Shown: positions 26,157-36,720, counted from the first letter of the stretch. The stretch: DNA of 64,000 nt from Alginatibacterium sediminis (GCF_003610775.1 NZ_RAQO01000004.1:124001-188000); one strand, 5' to 3'. A program made the numbers and translations. The notes: generated by a model not told the origin, from the letters alone.

Positions 26157-27371
26157 ATGAAAAGAGCTGTGATTACCGGTTTGGGGATCGTATCAAGTAT
26201 CGGTAACAATAAACAAGAGGTGCTTGCGTCACTTAAAGCCGGTCGCAGTGGTATTAGCCACTCCGCAGAATTTGAAGAGTTTGGTTTACGCAGTCAAGTT
26301 TGGGGTGATTTGAAAATTAACCCAGCTGAGCACATCGATCGCAAAAAAATGCGTTTTATGGGTGATGCTGCAGCTTTTTCTTATTTGTCAATGGAACAGG
26401 CAATTGCCGACGCTAAGCTTGAGCAAAGTGATGTGTCAAATGAGCGTACTGGTTTGGTCGCAGGTTCTGGTGGCGCTAGCTCTAAGAACCAAGTTGAAGC
26501 AGCGGATATTCTCCGTGAGAAAGGTGTACGCCGCGTAGGCCCTTATATGGTTCCACGTACAATGGCCAGTACGACTTCAGCGTGTTTAGCGACGCCATTT
26601 CAAATCAAAGGTGTTAATTACTCTATGAGTAGTGCATGTGCAACCAGCGCACACTGTATAGGCCATGCTTTAGAGCTTATTCAGCTTGGCAAGCAAGATA
26701 TTGTTTTTGCAGGTGGTGGTGAGGAATTGCATTGGACATTGGCCATGGAATTTGACGCGATGGGTGCCTTGTCTACGAAGTATAATGAAGCGCCAGAAAC
26801 AGCTTCACGAACATATGATGATCAACGTGATGGTTTTGTCATCTCAGGCGGCGGCGGTATGGTTGTCGTTGAAGAGCTAGAGCATGCTTTGGCGCGTGGT
26901 GCGCATATTTACGCTGAAATCGTAGGTTATGGCGCAACTTCTGATGGTTATGACATGGTGGCTCCGTCTGGTGAAGGTGCCGTGCGTTGTATGAAACAAG
27001 CCTTAGCTGGTAACGAACAACCCTTGGACTATATCAATACCCATGGGACATCAACGCCAGTTGGTGATGTCAAAGAACTAGGCGCCATTAACGAATTGTT
27101 CTCTGAAAACTGCCCGGCTATTTCGGCAACCAAGTCTATGACTGGCCACGCCCTCGGTGCTGCGGGTGTGCACGAGGCTATCTATAGCATCTTGATGATG
27201 GAGAACGATTTTGTAGCTCCAAGCATTAATGTTGATAATTTAGATGAACAAGCTCAAGGATTAAACATCATCACTAATCAAGCCAAATCGATGAAAATTG
27301 ACCAAGCGATGTCAAATAGCTTTGGTTTTGGTGGGACAAATGCAAGTTTAGTTTTCCGCAGCTATAAATAG
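26157..27371 (+). CDS. fabB: beta-ketoacyl-ACP synthase I (FabB)
   Basis: This 404-aa condensing enzyme of fatty acid synthesis is needed to elongate unsaturated intermediates. The catalytic triad is visible: Cys 161 in [10 protein letters not shown], His near 296 in [11 protein letters not shown] and His near 331 in [10 protein letters not shown], each two residues before the E. coli numbering. The start is ATG at 26157 ([10 protein letters not shown]); the frame runs upstream to 26112, but only the later start has a ribosome-binding site (AGAGAA). FabR-like and FadR-like sites precede it and a terminator follows. Confidence 0.96.
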   Translation: MKRAVITGLGIVSSIGNNKQEVLASLKAGRSGISHSAEFEEFGLRSQVWGDLKINPAEHIDRKKMRFMGDAAAFSYLSMEQAIADAKLEQSDVSNERTGLVAGSGGASSKNQVEAADILREKGVRRVGPYMVPRTMASTTSACLATPFQIKGVNYSMSSACATSAHCIGHALELIQLGKQDIVFAGGGEELHWTLAMEFDAMGALSTKYNEAPETASRTYDDQRDGFVISGGGGMVVVEELEHALARGAHIYAEIVGYGATSDGYDMVAPSGEGAVRCMKQALAGNEQPLDYINTHGTSTPVGDVKELGAINELFSENCPAISATKSMTGHALGAAGVHEAIYSILMMENDFVAPSINVDNLDEQAQGLNIITNQAKSMKIDQAMSNSFGFGGTNASLVFRSYK

Positions 27372-27383
27372 TCATTACTACTT

Positions 27384-27417
27384 TAAAAAAACCACGCCAT
27401 TGTGCGTGGTTTTTTTA
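27384..27417. terminator. intrinsic terminator of fabB
   Basis: ACCACGC/GCGTGGT stem (27391-27397 with 27404-27410), flanked by a run of A and followed by seven T. Confidence 0.9.
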
Positions 27418-27649
27418 TGCGCAGCCTGTCGAGATATCGTTAGTGCTATAGGCGTCACTAGCTGCGAGTTGTATTTATTACCGCGTAAGGTTTTACATCG
27501 TAAAGTTCATGTTCGAATCAAAATTCGTCAGATTTTTGTTCAAATTAACGCGTATACAATAGGTCTAATATTTTCCTCTTGGTAATGCATCACCTTTGGC
27601 GCTAGTTTGCTATACTCCCGTCCCAAATATCAGCTGCTGATGAAATCAA

Positions 27650-28813
27650 ATGAAAATTATTGCTGACGAGAACATGCCTGCTTTAGACGCATGCTTTTCA
27701 AGTTTTGGCTCGATTGAGCGTGTTGCTGGTCGAACTCTCAGTCCTGAACAACTCGTTGATGCTGACGTGTTACTGGTTCGCTCTATTACTCAGGTAAATC
27801 AGGCGTTATTGTCAAAAGCCAATACACTGAAATTTGTGGGTACAGCGACGATTGGTACTGAACACATTGATCAGAATTATCTTGCGAGCAAGGATATCCA
27901 TTTTCATAGTGCCCCTGGCTGCAATGCTATTGCTGTGGGTGAGTATGTGGTGACGGCGCTACTGGCTTTGGCTACTGAACAACGCCGACTACTTAGTCAA
28001 ATGAGTATTGCTATCGTTGGCGGTGGCAATACCGGTATGCAAGCTGCTCGGTGTTGCAGCGCCTTAGGCATGCAAGTGGTGGTATTTGATCCCCCAAAAC
28101 ACAATGCTGGCTTTGATAGCGCGCCATACCCAAGCGCGGATTTCAACCAAGTGCTTGCGTGCGATGTGATCAGTTTGCACGTACCTTTGACGCGCAGTGG
28201 CGATGATCCGACGTATCATTTGTTTGACAAAATGGCTCTGCAACAGCTTAGGTCAGAGCAAATATTGATCAACGCGTGTCGCGGCGAAGTGATAGATAAC
28301 TATGCTTTGCTTGAGCTTGCCCAACAATCCTTACACCCCAATTTAATTTTGGACGTATGGGAAGGCGAGCCTGAAGTATTATGGCCATTAGTTGAATACG
28401 CTCAAATCGCATCCCCTCATATCGCAGGCTATAGTTTTGAGGGCAAACTGCGCGGCTCGTTAATGCTTGCCGAACAACTGTGCAAATCTTTGAGTTTAGA
28501 AGCCAATGCATTACCAGATATTGCACAGCTAGCTGGTCCAGCATCAATCTCTAAGATCTGTTTAAACTTAGACGCACAAGATGAACTGAGCGCTCAAGAC
28601 ACACTTGCGCGCAGTTGCCAAAGTATTTATGACATCTATTTAGATGACCGTTATTTTCGAAAACAGGCCCAAACCGTTAGTGGTTTTGATTTGTTACGCA
28701 AACAGTATCGACAACGAAGAGAATTTAGCAGTTGTCGCATAGACCTTCCCCCTATAGCTGCGCAAGACCACAGTTTTGACCTTGCGCGTCTAGGATTTCA
28801 ATTAGGAAATTAA
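27650..28813 (+). CDS. pdxB: erythronate-4-phosphate dehydrogenase (PdxB)
   Basis: This 387-aa D-2-hydroxyacid dehydrogenase catalyses the second step of pyridoxal phosphate synthesis. The NAD-binding motif IVGGGNTGMQAA lies near residue 121, the catalytic Arg in NACRGEVID near 208, Glu in WEGEPEVLW near 237 and His in SPHIAGYSFEGK near 255. The C-terminal dimerisation domain (DUF3410) follows. E. coli PdxB has 378 aa. It is the first gene of the series pdxB-usg-fimV-truA, with usg starting 1 base after its stop. Confidence 0.95.
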   Translation: MKIIADENMPALDACFSSFGSIERVAGRTLSPEQLVDADVLLVRSITQVNQALLSKANTLKFVGTATIGTEHIDQNYLASKDIHFHSAPGCNAIAVGEYVVTALLALATEQRRLLSQMSIAIVGGGNTGMQAARCCSALGMQVVVFDPPKHNAGFDSAPYPSADFNQVLACDVISLHVPLTRSGDDPTYHLFDKMALQQLRSEQILINACRGEVIDNYALLELAQQSLHPNLILDVWEGEPEVLWPLVEYAQIASPHIAGYSFEGKLRGSLMLAEQLCKSLSLEANALPDIAQLAGPASISKICLNLDAQDELSAQDTLARSCQSIYDIYLDDRYFRKQAQTVSGFDLLRKQYRQRREFSSCRIDLPPIAAQDHSFDLARLGFQLGN

Positions 28814-28814
28814 A

Positions 28815-29882
28815 ATGAGTCAATCGACGTCATTAGCTCTTTTTGGAGCTGACAGTACATTAAGCGAGCTAGTGTTAGGCAAAATGGCAACACTTGGGCT
28901 CTCTTTTGTAGAAATCTATGCTTTGGTTAAAGATCTCCCCGATATGAGCGTTCTCGAAAGTGGTGATTTGGACGATGAAGAAGAAGCTGAGTTCTTAGAT
29001 AGTTTAAAAACCGGGTTACGCTATGAAGGGCGTCAATTTCCATTTCAAAGCAGTACTAATTTTGATTGGACCGATGTGCAGTTTGTTTTGATCTGTGATA
29101 CGGATCCTTATTGGTTGGAAGCCGCCCAAGATGCCGCTGCCTTGGGTGTCATTGTCATTGATTTATGCCAAGTGTTAAACGATCAGCAAGGTGTTAGTCA
29201 CTTGCCTCTATCGGCTCAAGTTGATGAGCAGTTCTGGTCCGGTCAAAAATTGTTTAAGTTGCCAAGTCCGCAATTAATCCAGTTGTTGAGTATTGCAGAG
29301 CCTCTACATCAAGAGTTTTCGCTCGTTAGCATACATAGTGACTGCTTATTGTCGGCTTCAGCATTGGGTAAAAGCGGTGTTGATGAGCTCGCAAGGCAAG
29401 CGGCACGTTTACTTAATGGTCTACCCGTTGAAAATTCACTGTTTAATCAACAGTTGGCGTTTAACTTGCTTGATGAAACTAATATTGAGCAAGAACAGTT
29501 AGAACAGAGTCGGAATTTTGTCGCTGAGTTAGAATCGGCCCCGATGTTGTTGGGTGATGAAAGCGTCAAAGTTAGTGCTAGTGTGAGCTTTTTACCGGTT
29601 TTTTATGGTGATACTCAAAATATTGTTATGGAAACAGCATATCCAGTCGATATAGAAGAAATTGAGCAATGTTTGGCACGCAACGAACAGCGTCTGCGTT
29701 TATTTGCTGACAAAACACCCAATGCGATTGTTGATGCGGTCGATTGCGAACAAGTCTTGGTCAGTGGGATTCGTCAGATTTCAGGTAATCGATTTATGTT
29801 GCGCGGTTTGAGCGATAATTATAAACACGGCTTACCGGATATAGCAGCCCTCGTGATTCAGAGGTTTACACAGTTATATTAG
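28815..29882 (+). CDS. usg: aspartate-semialdehyde dehydrogenase homologue, Usg type
   Basis: This 355-aa protein is related to aspartate-semialdehyde dehydrogenase and matches the Usg protein that sits between pdxB and truA/fimV in E. coli-type genomes. The active-site segment, PNCST-like in true dehydrogenases, reads LPSPQLIQLL here, so the catalytic cysteine is absent. This supports the view that Usg proteins are not dehydrogenases. An acidic insertion (DLDDEEEAEF, residues about 52-61) is unusual. Real function unknown. Confidence 0.8.
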   Translation: MSQSTSLALFGADSTLSELVLGKMATLGLSFVEIYALVKDLPDMSVLESGDLDDEEEAEFLDSLKTGLRYEGRQFPFQSSTNFDWTDVQFVLICDTDPYWLEAAQDAAALGVIVIDLCQVLNDQQGVSHLPLSAQVDEQFWSGQKLFKLPSPQLIQLLSIAEPLHQEFSLVSIHSDCLLSASALGKSGVDELARQAARLLNGLPVENSLFNQQLAFNLLDETNIEQEQLEQSRNFVAELESAPMLLGDESVKVSASVSFLPVFYGDTQNIVMETAYPVDIEEIEQCLARNEQRLRLFADKTPNAIVDAVDCEQVLVSGIRQISGNRFMLRGLSDNYKHGLPDIAALVIQRFTQLY

Positions 29883-29931
29883 GCTGTTGTCAATTTGGTG
29901 TGCAATAAAGTTGACACATATGCAGCTTTCG

Positions 29932-29954
29932 GGGCGATAAAGTAGATCGCCTCG
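29932..29954 (+). promoter_or_regulatory. hairpin near candidate fimV promoter
   Basis: CGGGGCGAT and ATCGCCTCG form an inverted repeat around a 7-base loop, with no T-tract. A TTGACA box (29911-29916) lies upstream at about 18-19 bases from GATAAA, which overlaps the hairpin. It could be an operator or a 5' leader structure. Confidence 0.3.
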
Positions 29955-30026
29955 ACAATGATGGTTATAGTAATCAAATAAACCAAAGTTTGCTTTGATG
30001 TACAAAGGCTTAGACAAGGAATGAGA

Positions 30027-32552
30027 ATGGGGCAGAGTAAAACCGTAGCTACGGCAATTGTTGCATGGGCGCTGCTGAACGCGCCAGCGGTTATGGCTGA
30101 AAATGATGGCGCTTTTTATGTCGAGCTAGTAGGGCCGGATGAAGTCGTCGACACTCGCAAGCCTCGCGGACAGCAAATTACCTCGTCTTCGAAAACCTAT
30201 GGACCAACTCGTTCCAGCGATACATTGTGGGCCATTGCAAGTTTGAATCGCCCGAGCCAATCGGTCTCGGTCTATCAAATGATGTACTCATTGCTTCAAA
30301 AAAACCCTAATGCTTTCCGTAATCGCAACATCAACCACTTACTTAATGGTCAAATACTGCAGCTGCCTAGCTTAGACGAAGCGTCTGAATTAAGTCACCG
30401 CCAATCAGTTGCAGCACTTCAAGCCGATGGTCAAATCCCCGGGGGTAAAAAGAAACCAGCTAAAGTAGCCCCTAAACCTGCAGCTCCAGTTGTTGACAAA
30501 GCAGAGCCTGTTGTAGCTGTAACGCCAAGCAAAACTTCAGTTACTAAGGTCGATGAAGTAGCCAAGGTCGAGATGAAAGTTGAAGCCGAAGCTGAAGTTG
30601 CAAAACCTGTTGAGCCGCTTCCAAGCCAGTTACCGGAACAATCAGGCATTAGTCAGAAGAATCTAGATGAGCTGCGCGAGAAACTAGAAGATCGAATTGA
30701 CGAATTAGAAAAACTACGTCGCCAGGAATTCGATGTACTAAAACAGCAAATGGATGAGTCGAGTCAACAATTGATCGGCATTGCTGAAGTCAATCATCGT
30801 ATGAAGATCCGTGTACAGGAACTTAGTGATGAACTTGCTTCAATGCGCGACGCATTAGGTGAGACGCAGCAGCAACAAGACATAATTATCAACCGTCTTG
30901 ATCAAGGCGCTCCAATTCCCCAAACTAATCAATCAAGTACTATGGGGACTGGATTCTTCGATTCGATAGCTAATATTGCCCTAGTAATCGCCTTACCGCT
31001 GTTGCTGTTAGTACTCTTGGCACTTTGGTTCATTCGTCGTCGTAAAAATACCGATGAAGACGATGAAGCCGATTTAGAAGAAAACATGAGTCTTGAGGAC
31101 GAAACCGACGAGTATTCGCGTTTATTTACAGAAGACCTTGAACCAGAAGACGATGTCGAGGATATCAACGCAGCATTCCAAACTGATGTCGACGAGATTG
31201 TCGAGGAAGACAACGGGCTTGACTCGACAATGTTTGAAGAGGATGAAGATTTAGATTCTCTAGAGCCTGAAGACGAGTCTAGTTTTGATGATTTGGAACT
31301 GGGTGAAAGTGATGAACTTGGCGATGCGGAGTCGGGTTTCGATCTTGAAATAGATGATTCTGAGCTCGAAGCGTTAAGTGGAATCGATGCCTTTGACAGT
31401 GAAGACTTGGTACCCGGTGATATTGAGGCGGTAGAACCTGAATCTTTAGGTAATGCCGAACTCAATGACTTCGGTTTGGATGTGGATAAAACAGCCGGCG
31501 ATATAGAACCTTTAGAACAAGTTGATGAGGAACTTAGTTTTGAAGCAGCCGTAGAACAACAAAAAGAAATGGAAGCCGAAATGGCATCGGTTTCTCAAGA
31601 TGACATCAACGATTTACTCGCTGATATTGATTTAGATAGCGATGTATCGCTAACAGATGGTGATGCTGGGCTAGAAGACCCTAGTTCCGGGTTTGACGAT
31701 CTTGAAGATCTAATTGGAGAAACACCGGCAGTCGAAACACTAAGCCCGGTAGAAACACCTGACACAGATATTGCTGGTGATAGCGATGACGACTTCTCTA
31801 TCGACTTTGAATCAGCATTAGATGAAACATTAGGTAACGATGATCCAGCAATTGACGCGGAACTAGAAGAAAGTATTGTCGATCTAGCAGCTGATCAAGA
31901 TGGAGATTTAAGCTCCTTAGATGATTTATTTGATAGCGGTGACGACGCTGAGACGAATGCTATTGATGGCGATACAAGCATCGACTTCGCCACCGAACAA
32001 GATAGTGATTTAAGCTCATTAGAAAGTATGTTCGAAAGCGATGGCGACATAGCGGATAGTGACGACGCTAGCACAGAAGAACCTCAAAGTATGGACAGCA
32101 TTTTGGAAGAAATGCAAGGCGATACTGAGGACGATTCAGTTGCTGCTGACGATATTGAAGCGATGTTTGACAGCCTTGGGGAAAATATATTTGAAGAACC
32201 AAGCGCAAGCGCAGAAGAGTTACCTAGTCGAGAAGAACTTAGCGATCGCGAATTTGTCGACATAGACACCTTACTAAATGATGCTGAACAAGCGAGCGAA
32301 GTTGAAGACCCAGAGTTTAGCGAGCAGGGTTTAGATCTGGATATGGATGAATTCCCTGATATCTTAGCTGATGAGTCTGGCTTGGCCTTTTCGGACGCTG
32401 ATGCAGAACTAAGCTCTAAGCTAGATTTAGCGCGGGCCTACCTTGAGATTGATGATAAAGAAGGGGCGCGCAAGATCATTGAAGAAGTCTTGGCATCTGG
32501 TAATACTGAACTTGCAGAAGAAGCGAATACACTACTGCAACGACTAGCCTAG
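30027..32552 (+). CDS. fimV: FimV/HubP-type polar landmark protein
   Basis: This 841-aa inner-membrane protein has a signal peptide (about 1-24, ending VMA). A periplasmic region with a LysM-like domain follows (about 60-125, DTLWAIASLN...), then a Lys/Ala/Glu stretch, a coiled coil (about 210-290) and one transmembrane helix (about 312-335). A very acidic cytoplasmic part follows, and the protein ends with a FimV C-terminal helical domain (LDLARAYLEIDDKEGARKII). FimV/HubP proteins mark the cell pole and position flagella, pili and chemoreceptors. The start is ATG at 30027, 7 bases after AAGGA; an ATG at 30021 abuts the AAGGA. It is shorter than the usual Vibrio HubP, with a less repetitive acidic region. 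Confidence 0.9.
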   Translation: MGQSKTVATAIVAWALLNAPAVMAENDGAFYVELVGPDEVVDTRKPRGQQITSSSKTYGPTRSSDTLWAIASLNRPSQSVSVYQMMYSLLQKNPNAFRNRNINHLLNGQILQLPSLDEASELSHRQSVAALQADGQIPGGKKKPAKVAPKPAAPVVDKAEPVVAVTPSKTSVTKVDEVAKVEMKVEAEAEVAKPVEPLPSQLPEQSGISQKNLDELREKLEDRIDELEKLRRQEFDVLKQQMDESSQQLIGIAEVNHRMKIRVQELSDELASMRDALGETQQQQDIIINRLDQGAPIPQTNQSSTMGTGFFDSIANIALVIALPLLLLVLLALWFIRRRKNTDEDDEADLEENMSLEDETDEYSRLFTEDLEPEDDVEDINAAFQTDVDEIVEEDNGLDSTMFEEDEDLDSLEPEDESSFDDLELGESDELGDAESGFDLEIDDSELEALSGIDAFDSEDLVPGDIEAVEPESLGNAELNDFGLDVDKTAGDIEPLEQVDEELSFEAAVEQQKEMEAEMASVSQDDINDLLADIDLDSDVSLTDGDAGLEDPSSGFDDLEDLIGETPAVETLSPVETPDTDIAGDSDDDFSIDFESALDETLGNDDPAIDAELEESIVDLAADQDGDLSSLDDLFDSGDDAETNAIDGDTSIDFATEQDSDLSSLESMFESDGDIADSDDASTEEPQSMDSILEEMQGDTEDDSVAADDIEAMFDSLGENIFEEPSASAEELPSREELSDREFVDIDTLLNDAEQASEVEDPEFSEQGLDLDMDEFPDILADESGLAFSDADAELSSKLDLARAYLEIDDKEGARKIIEEVLASGNTELAEEANTLLQRLA

Positions 32553-32611
32553 AAACTTAGCTTAGATTGGGTATACTGCTCGACGTTTGAATCTTTTAGT
32601 GAGTAGTAACT

Positions 32612-33400
32612 ATGCGTATCGCCTTAGCCGTCGAGTATGACGGCTCTGCTTATCATGGCTGGCAACGCCAAATTGAAGTGGACTCTGTACAACAACAGCT
32701 GGAAAAATCTTTATCCATCGTTGCCAATCATCCAATTGAAGTGCAATGCGCAGGTCGTACCGATACCGGTGTTCATGGCACTGGACAGATTGTTCACTTT
32801 GACACTGACGCGAAACGAGCACCACAAGCTTGGACATTAGGGGTTAACTCGAATTTACCTTTAGATATCGCCGTTCACTGGGCTAAACCGGTCTCTAGCG
32901 ATTTTCACGCGCGCTTTAGTGCAATTGCGCGCCGCTATCGCTATATCATTCACAATGGTCGCTATCGACCCGCTATTCTTGCCAAAGGATTAAGTCACTA
33001 TCACAAACCACTTGATGCACAACGAATGCATGAGGCAGGAGCACGTTTGATTGGTGAACACGACTTTACTTCTTTCAGGGCCTTACATTGCCAAAGTAAA
33101 ACTCCTCGACGAACGATCCATCATTTAATCGTGACACGAATCGGCGACTATATAGTCGTGGATATTAAGGCCAATGCCTTTTTACACCATATGGTACGAA
33201 ATATTGTTGGAAATCTGATAAAAATTGGATTGGGTGAAAAAGAAGCGGCATGGTTGGATGAGCTCATTGCAATTAGAGATAGAGCACAAGCAGCGGCGAC
33301 AGCAAAGGCAGGAGGCTTATACCTAGTTGATGTCGATTATCCAAAAGAATTTGAGCTCCCCAAATTAGAGTTGGGGCCTTTGTTTGTCGGATTGCCTTGA
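32612..33400 (+). CDS. truA: tRNA pseudouridine(38-40) synthase TruA
   Basis: This 262-aa enzyme makes pseudouridine in the anticodon stem-loop. The catalytic Asp is in [14 protein letters not shown] near residue 52. YHGWQRQ and the RRYRYIIHN segment are conserved, as is [13 protein letters not shown] near 193. E. coli TruA has 270 aa. It follows fimV and precedes accD, as in related genomes. Confidence 0.96.
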   Translation: MRIALAVEYDGSAYHGWQRQIEVDSVQQQLEKSLSIVANHPIEVQCAGRTDTGVHGTGQIVHFDTDAKRAPQAWTLGVNSNLPLDIAVHWAKPVSSDFHARFSAIARRYRYIIHNGRYRPAILAKGLSHYHKPLDAQRMHEAGARLIGEHDFTSFRALHCQSKTPRRTIHHLIVTRIGDYIVVDIKANAFLHHMVRNIVGNLIKIGLGEKEAAWLDELIAIRDRAQAAATAKAGGLYLVDVDYPKEFELPKLELGPLFVGLP

Positions 33401-33591
33401 TACCTAGAGTTACTATTACAGCCTTAAGTCGCACTCACAAATTGGATTTAAGTTGACTATAGTCTGGTATGAGCAGTTGTGACTAATAATCGAAGTGGAA
33501 ATGTGGTTTAATTGCGTCAATTTTACGACAATTCAATTAACTTAAGTTCAAAGCTCAATGCTTTGAACTAGCGAGTAAAAGAAGGATTACA

Positions 33592-34554
33592 ATGAGTTGG
33601 TTAGAAAAAATACTCACCAAAAACAAGAGTTCTAGCAGTCGTCGTCGCAACATTCCTGAAGGCGTGTGGATGAAATGTGCTTCGTGCGAGCAAACCTTGT
33701 ATCGAACGGAAGTTGAACGCAATTTATCGGTTTGCCCTAAATGCGATCATCATATGCGGATCGGAGCGCGAGAACGCCTTGAGACCTTTCTAGACCCTGG
33801 CGATCAAGTTGAGTTGGGCGCTGAATTTCTTCCGAAGGATCAACTCAAATTTCGTGACAGTAAAAAATACAAAGACCGCTTGAGTGCGGCGCAAAAAGCA
33901 ACCGGTGAAACTGATGCCTTAATCGTACTTGAAGGTAGTTTGTTGAATGTGCCGATCGTTGCTTGTGCGTTTGAGTTTAGCTTTATGGGGGGCTCCATGG
34001 GATCGGTGGTCGGCGCTCGATTTGTCGCAGCGGTTAATCGTTGTTTAGAGCTCGATTGCGCTTTAGTGTGTTTTTCTGCAAGTGGTGGTGCCCGCATGCA
34101 AGAAGCGCTTTTTTCATTAATGCAAATGGCAAAAACCAGTGCGGCTTTAGCGAAAATGCGCGAACGCGGATTGCCATATTTTTCAGTATTAACTGATCCA
34201 ACAATGGGCGGCGTTTCGGCTAGTTTCGCAATGCTTGGTGATATTAATATTGCTGAACCAAAAGCCTTAATAGGATTTGCCGGCCCTCGTGTGATTGAGC
34301 AAACGGTGCGAGAAAAGCTACCTGAAGGCTTTCAACGCAGTGAATTTTTGTTGGAAAAAGGTGCGATTGACATGATCGTTGATCGCCGAGAAATGCGCAG
34401 TAAAATTGGTGGTCTAATTAGCAAAATGAGCGGACAAGTTGTCGAAGTTCCTGACGCAGAGGCTGAAGTCGTCTTGGACGAGTTGGTGAGCTTAGATGAT
34501 GACAGCAACCTTGAGTCAGATGGCAACCAAGCTCCGAGTGAAGACAAGGCCTAA
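33592..34554 (+). CDS. accD: acetyl-CoA carboxylase carboxyltransferase subunit beta (AccD)
   Basis: This 320-aa subunit works with AccA to carboxylate acetyl-CoA, the first step of fatty acid synthesis. The N-terminal zinc ribbon has two CxxC pairs (CASC near residue 28, CPKC near 47). The crotonase-like domain contains [12 protein letters not shown] and [10 protein letters not shown]. The C-terminal tail of about 35 residues is acidic. folC begins at the base after its stop. Confidence 0.97.
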   Translation: MSWLEKILTKNKSSSSRRRNIPEGVWMKCASCEQTLYRTEVERNLSVCPKCDHHMRIGARERLETFLDPGDQVELGAEFLPKDQLKFRDSKKYKDRLSAAQKATGETDALIVLEGSLLNVPIVACAFEFSFMGGSMGSVVGARFVAAVNRCLELDCALVCFSASGGARMQEALFSLMQMAKTSAALAKMRERGLPYFSVLTDPTMGGVSASFAMLGDINIAEPKALIGFAGPRVIEQTVREKLPEGFQRSEFLLEKGAIDMIVDRREMRSKIGGLISKMSGQVVEVPDAEAEVVLDELVSLDDDSNLESDGNQAPSEDKA

Positions 34555-35829
34555 ATGAATCAAGAGTTGAATTCTACAGGTCCACAAAACCTGCAACAAT
34601 GGCTCGATTATCTATTGTTGCAGCACCCAGTTGAGATTGACCTAGGTTTAGATCGCCTGAACCTAGTGGCATTGCCGTCTAAACTTCACCAACTCAATTC
34701 AAAAGTAATTACGGTTGCTGGAACTAATGGTAAAGGCTCTAGCTGTGCGCTGCTTGAGCAAATACTAATAGCTGCCGGTTATCGAGTTGGCGTGTATAGT
34801 TCCCCGCATTTAATTGACTACCGAGAACGCGTTCGCGTCGATGGCGAAATGCTTTCAGAATCACAACACTGTCAGGCTTTCGAATATATTGAGTCGGTTC
34901 GTAAGGATGTATCCCTCACCTATTTTGAGATGGGGACTTTGGCCGCTTTCCATCTATTTAAACAACAAACTTTAGACTTCGTCATTCTCGAAGTAGGCCT
35001 TGGCGGTCGATTCGATGCTACCAATATCGTTGATAGCGACATTGCACTTGTGACGACGATTGCCCATGATCACGAAGCATGGCTTGGTAAAGATCTGATG
35101 CTTGTCGGTTTAGAAAAGGCTGGTATTTTCCGAGCAGGTAAACCTGCGGTGATAGGTGATCCTAATATTGTTTCGAGTGTCACAGCACATGCGACGGAAC
35201 TTGGGTGTCAATTGCGTCATGCGGGCAAGAACTTTGAACAAACTATAGATGCCGATAGTTGGCACTATAAAGGTCCTGGTTTGCAGATTGATAATCTACC
35301 GATAGGGATGTTGCCACTGCAAAATGCAGCCGCTGTTTTAGCGGTTGTTGAACTACTAGAATTAGATTTGGCGCCGCAACTGATACGGGATTGTGTGAAA
35401 AATTGGCGGGTCAGTGGGCGTCTTCAGGTCGTTGCTCATAAACCTATGGTCATTGTGGATGTGGCGCATAATGTACAATCTGCCGCCTATTTGGCTGGGC
35501 AATTAAGGCAACTACAACACACTCACCCACAGGCTAATATTCTGGCAGTGTGTGCCATGTTAAATGATAAAGATCATGCGCAAAGTATCATGGAACTCGA
35601 TAGTGTTATTTCTAGTTGGTTTATAGCTGGCATTGATGCGCCTCGTGGTGACGATGGCAGTAAGCTGTATTCTCAATTAGAGGCTTTAAGTATTCCGATT
35701 GAGAATCGCTCTAGGCATGTAAGTATAATGGCGGCTTACGATAGGGCCATAGGTGTATCTAATGCAAGCGATATAGTGGTGGTCTTTGGTAGCTTTTATA
35801 CGGTGGCTGCTGTTTTAGAACATATTTAG
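34555..35829 (+). CDS. folC: bifunctional dihydrofolate/folylpolyglutamate synthase (FolC)
   Basis: This 424-aa Mur-ligase-type enzyme adds glutamate to dihydropteroate and folates. The P-loop VAGTNGKGSSCALLEQ is near residue 60, followed by YSSPHLIDYRERVRV, EVGLGGRFDATN and VDVAHN. E. coli FolC has 422 aa. It abuts accD with no gap, indicating translational coupling. dedD starts 174 bases downstream. Confidence 0.96.
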   Translation: MNQELNSTGPQNLQQWLDYLLLQHPVEIDLGLDRLNLVALPSKLHQLNSKVITVAGTNGKGSSCALLEQILIAAGYRVGVYSSPHLIDYRERVRVDGEMLSESQHCQAFEYIESVRKDVSLTYFEMGTLAAFHLFKQQTLDFVILEVGLGGRFDATNIVDSDIALVTTIAHDHEAWLGKDLMLVGLEKAGIFRAGKPAVIGDPNIVSSVTAHATELGCQLRHAGKNFEQTIDADSWHYKGPGLQIDNLPIGMLPLQNAAAVLAVVELLELDLAPQLIRDCVKNWRVSGRLQVVAHKPMVIVDVAHNVQSAAYLAGQLRQLQHTHPQANILAVCAMLNDKDHAQSIMELDSVISSWFIAGIDAPRGDDGSKLYSQLEALSIPIENRSRHVSIMAAYDRAIGVSNASDIVVVFGSFYTVAAVLEHI

Positions 35830-36003
35830 GTCAGATGAGTTCAATACGCAAACTATTGTGCATATTGACATATTGAAATTAGCATTGGTAGCAACAGTCA
35901 TCTTGGATTAGAAGCCTGTCAATCCTCGTTATAAAAACATTTATAATGTCGTCCGATGGCAATTCATGGTGTGGTTTTTGCCAAGGAACATAAAAGTGAG
36001 AGT

Positions 36004-36642
36004 ATGGCAAATCAACTACAAAACCGACTAATTGGCACCATCGTGTTAGTTGCCTTAGTCGTGATTTTTATCCCTGATTTATTGGATGGCCAAAAGGAGA
36101 GGGTAGCGGAGAGCTTTAATAGCATTCCGTTTGCGCCTGAGCGACGTGAACTTGCCCCATTGGTTATAGAATTAGACCCTCAATCGGGTAATGAATTGCC
36201 GTCTTCTGAGCTTGTTAGTGTCGATGTTTCTAACTCGCCGGATAGTAAGCAAGTATCTAAAACAGCTCCAAGCGAAAGCAATAGTACTGTTCAACAAGTC
36301 GAAAAACCAGCCAAACCGCTTGTTGTAAAAACAGCGCCTGAGTCGCCATCTATACCGGTGTCTACAAAGGTTCAAGCTCCAATTGCATTAGATAAACCCG
36401 CTTATATTATTCAGCTCGGTGCCTTCAAAAATGCAGAAAATGTTGTCCGCTTAGTGAGCCAGCTCCGAGCCGCAGGCTACCAAGCCCACAGTATGCCGCC
36501 CAAACCAATCGATGGCGAAGTCAATCGTGTTTTTGTTGGACCTGATATCGATTCCAAAAAACTTAACGATAAACTTGAAGATCTGAAGCAACTGACCAAG
36601 TTGAATGGCAAAGTTGTCCGCTTTGATCCTCTTGAACAATAA
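36004..36642 (+). CDS. dedD: SPOR-domain cell division protein DedD
   Basis: This 212-aa protein has a short cytoplasmic start, one membrane helix (about 10-28, IGTIVLVALVVIFIPDLL), a periplasmic linker rich in Ser, Pro and Lys, and a C-terminal SPOR domain (about 135-208, YIIQLGAFKNAEN). SPOR domains bind denuded glycan at the septum; DedD supports constriction. The start is ATG at 36004 (MANQLQNRLIG, as in DedD); a longer frame from 35956 is unlikely. It lies between folC and cvpA as in E. coli. Confidence 0.92.
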   Translation: MANQLQNRLIGTIVLVALVVIFIPDLLDGQKERVAESFNSIPFAPERRELAPLVIELDPQSGNELPSSELVSVDVSNSPDSKQVSKTAPSESNSTVQQVEKPAKPLVVKTAPESPSIPVSTKVQAPIALDKPAYIIQLGAFKNAENVVRLVSQLRAAGYQAHSMPPKPIDGEVNRVFVGPDIDSKKLNDKLEDLKQLTKLNGKVVRFDPLEQ

Positions 36643-36684
36643 TTCTAATCACGCTTTAGATGGTAATCACCTGAATTATTTTGC

Positions 36685-36690
36685 TAGAAT
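36685..36690 (+). promoter_or_regulatory. candidate extended -10 promoter of cvpA-purF
   Basis: TTGCTAGAAT contains the -10 TAGAAT with an upstream TG extension, 31 bases before the cvpA start. No clear -35 or PurR palindrome is visible nearby. Confidence 0.35.
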
Positions 36691-36720
36691 GCGCCTCAAA
36701 ATAATCTCGGGAACAAGTTG

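Noticed and set aside
27400-27585. 61-aa frame between fabB and pdxB
   Set aside because: It starts inside the fabB terminator, lacks a ribosome-binding site and has an unusual composition; the region is better read as a terminator plus the pdxB promoter.
30929-31465. 178-aa Ser-rich frame on the minus strand
   Set aside because: It is the complement of the Asp/Glu-rich region of fimV; GA-rich codons read backwards as Ser. It has no ribosome-binding site.
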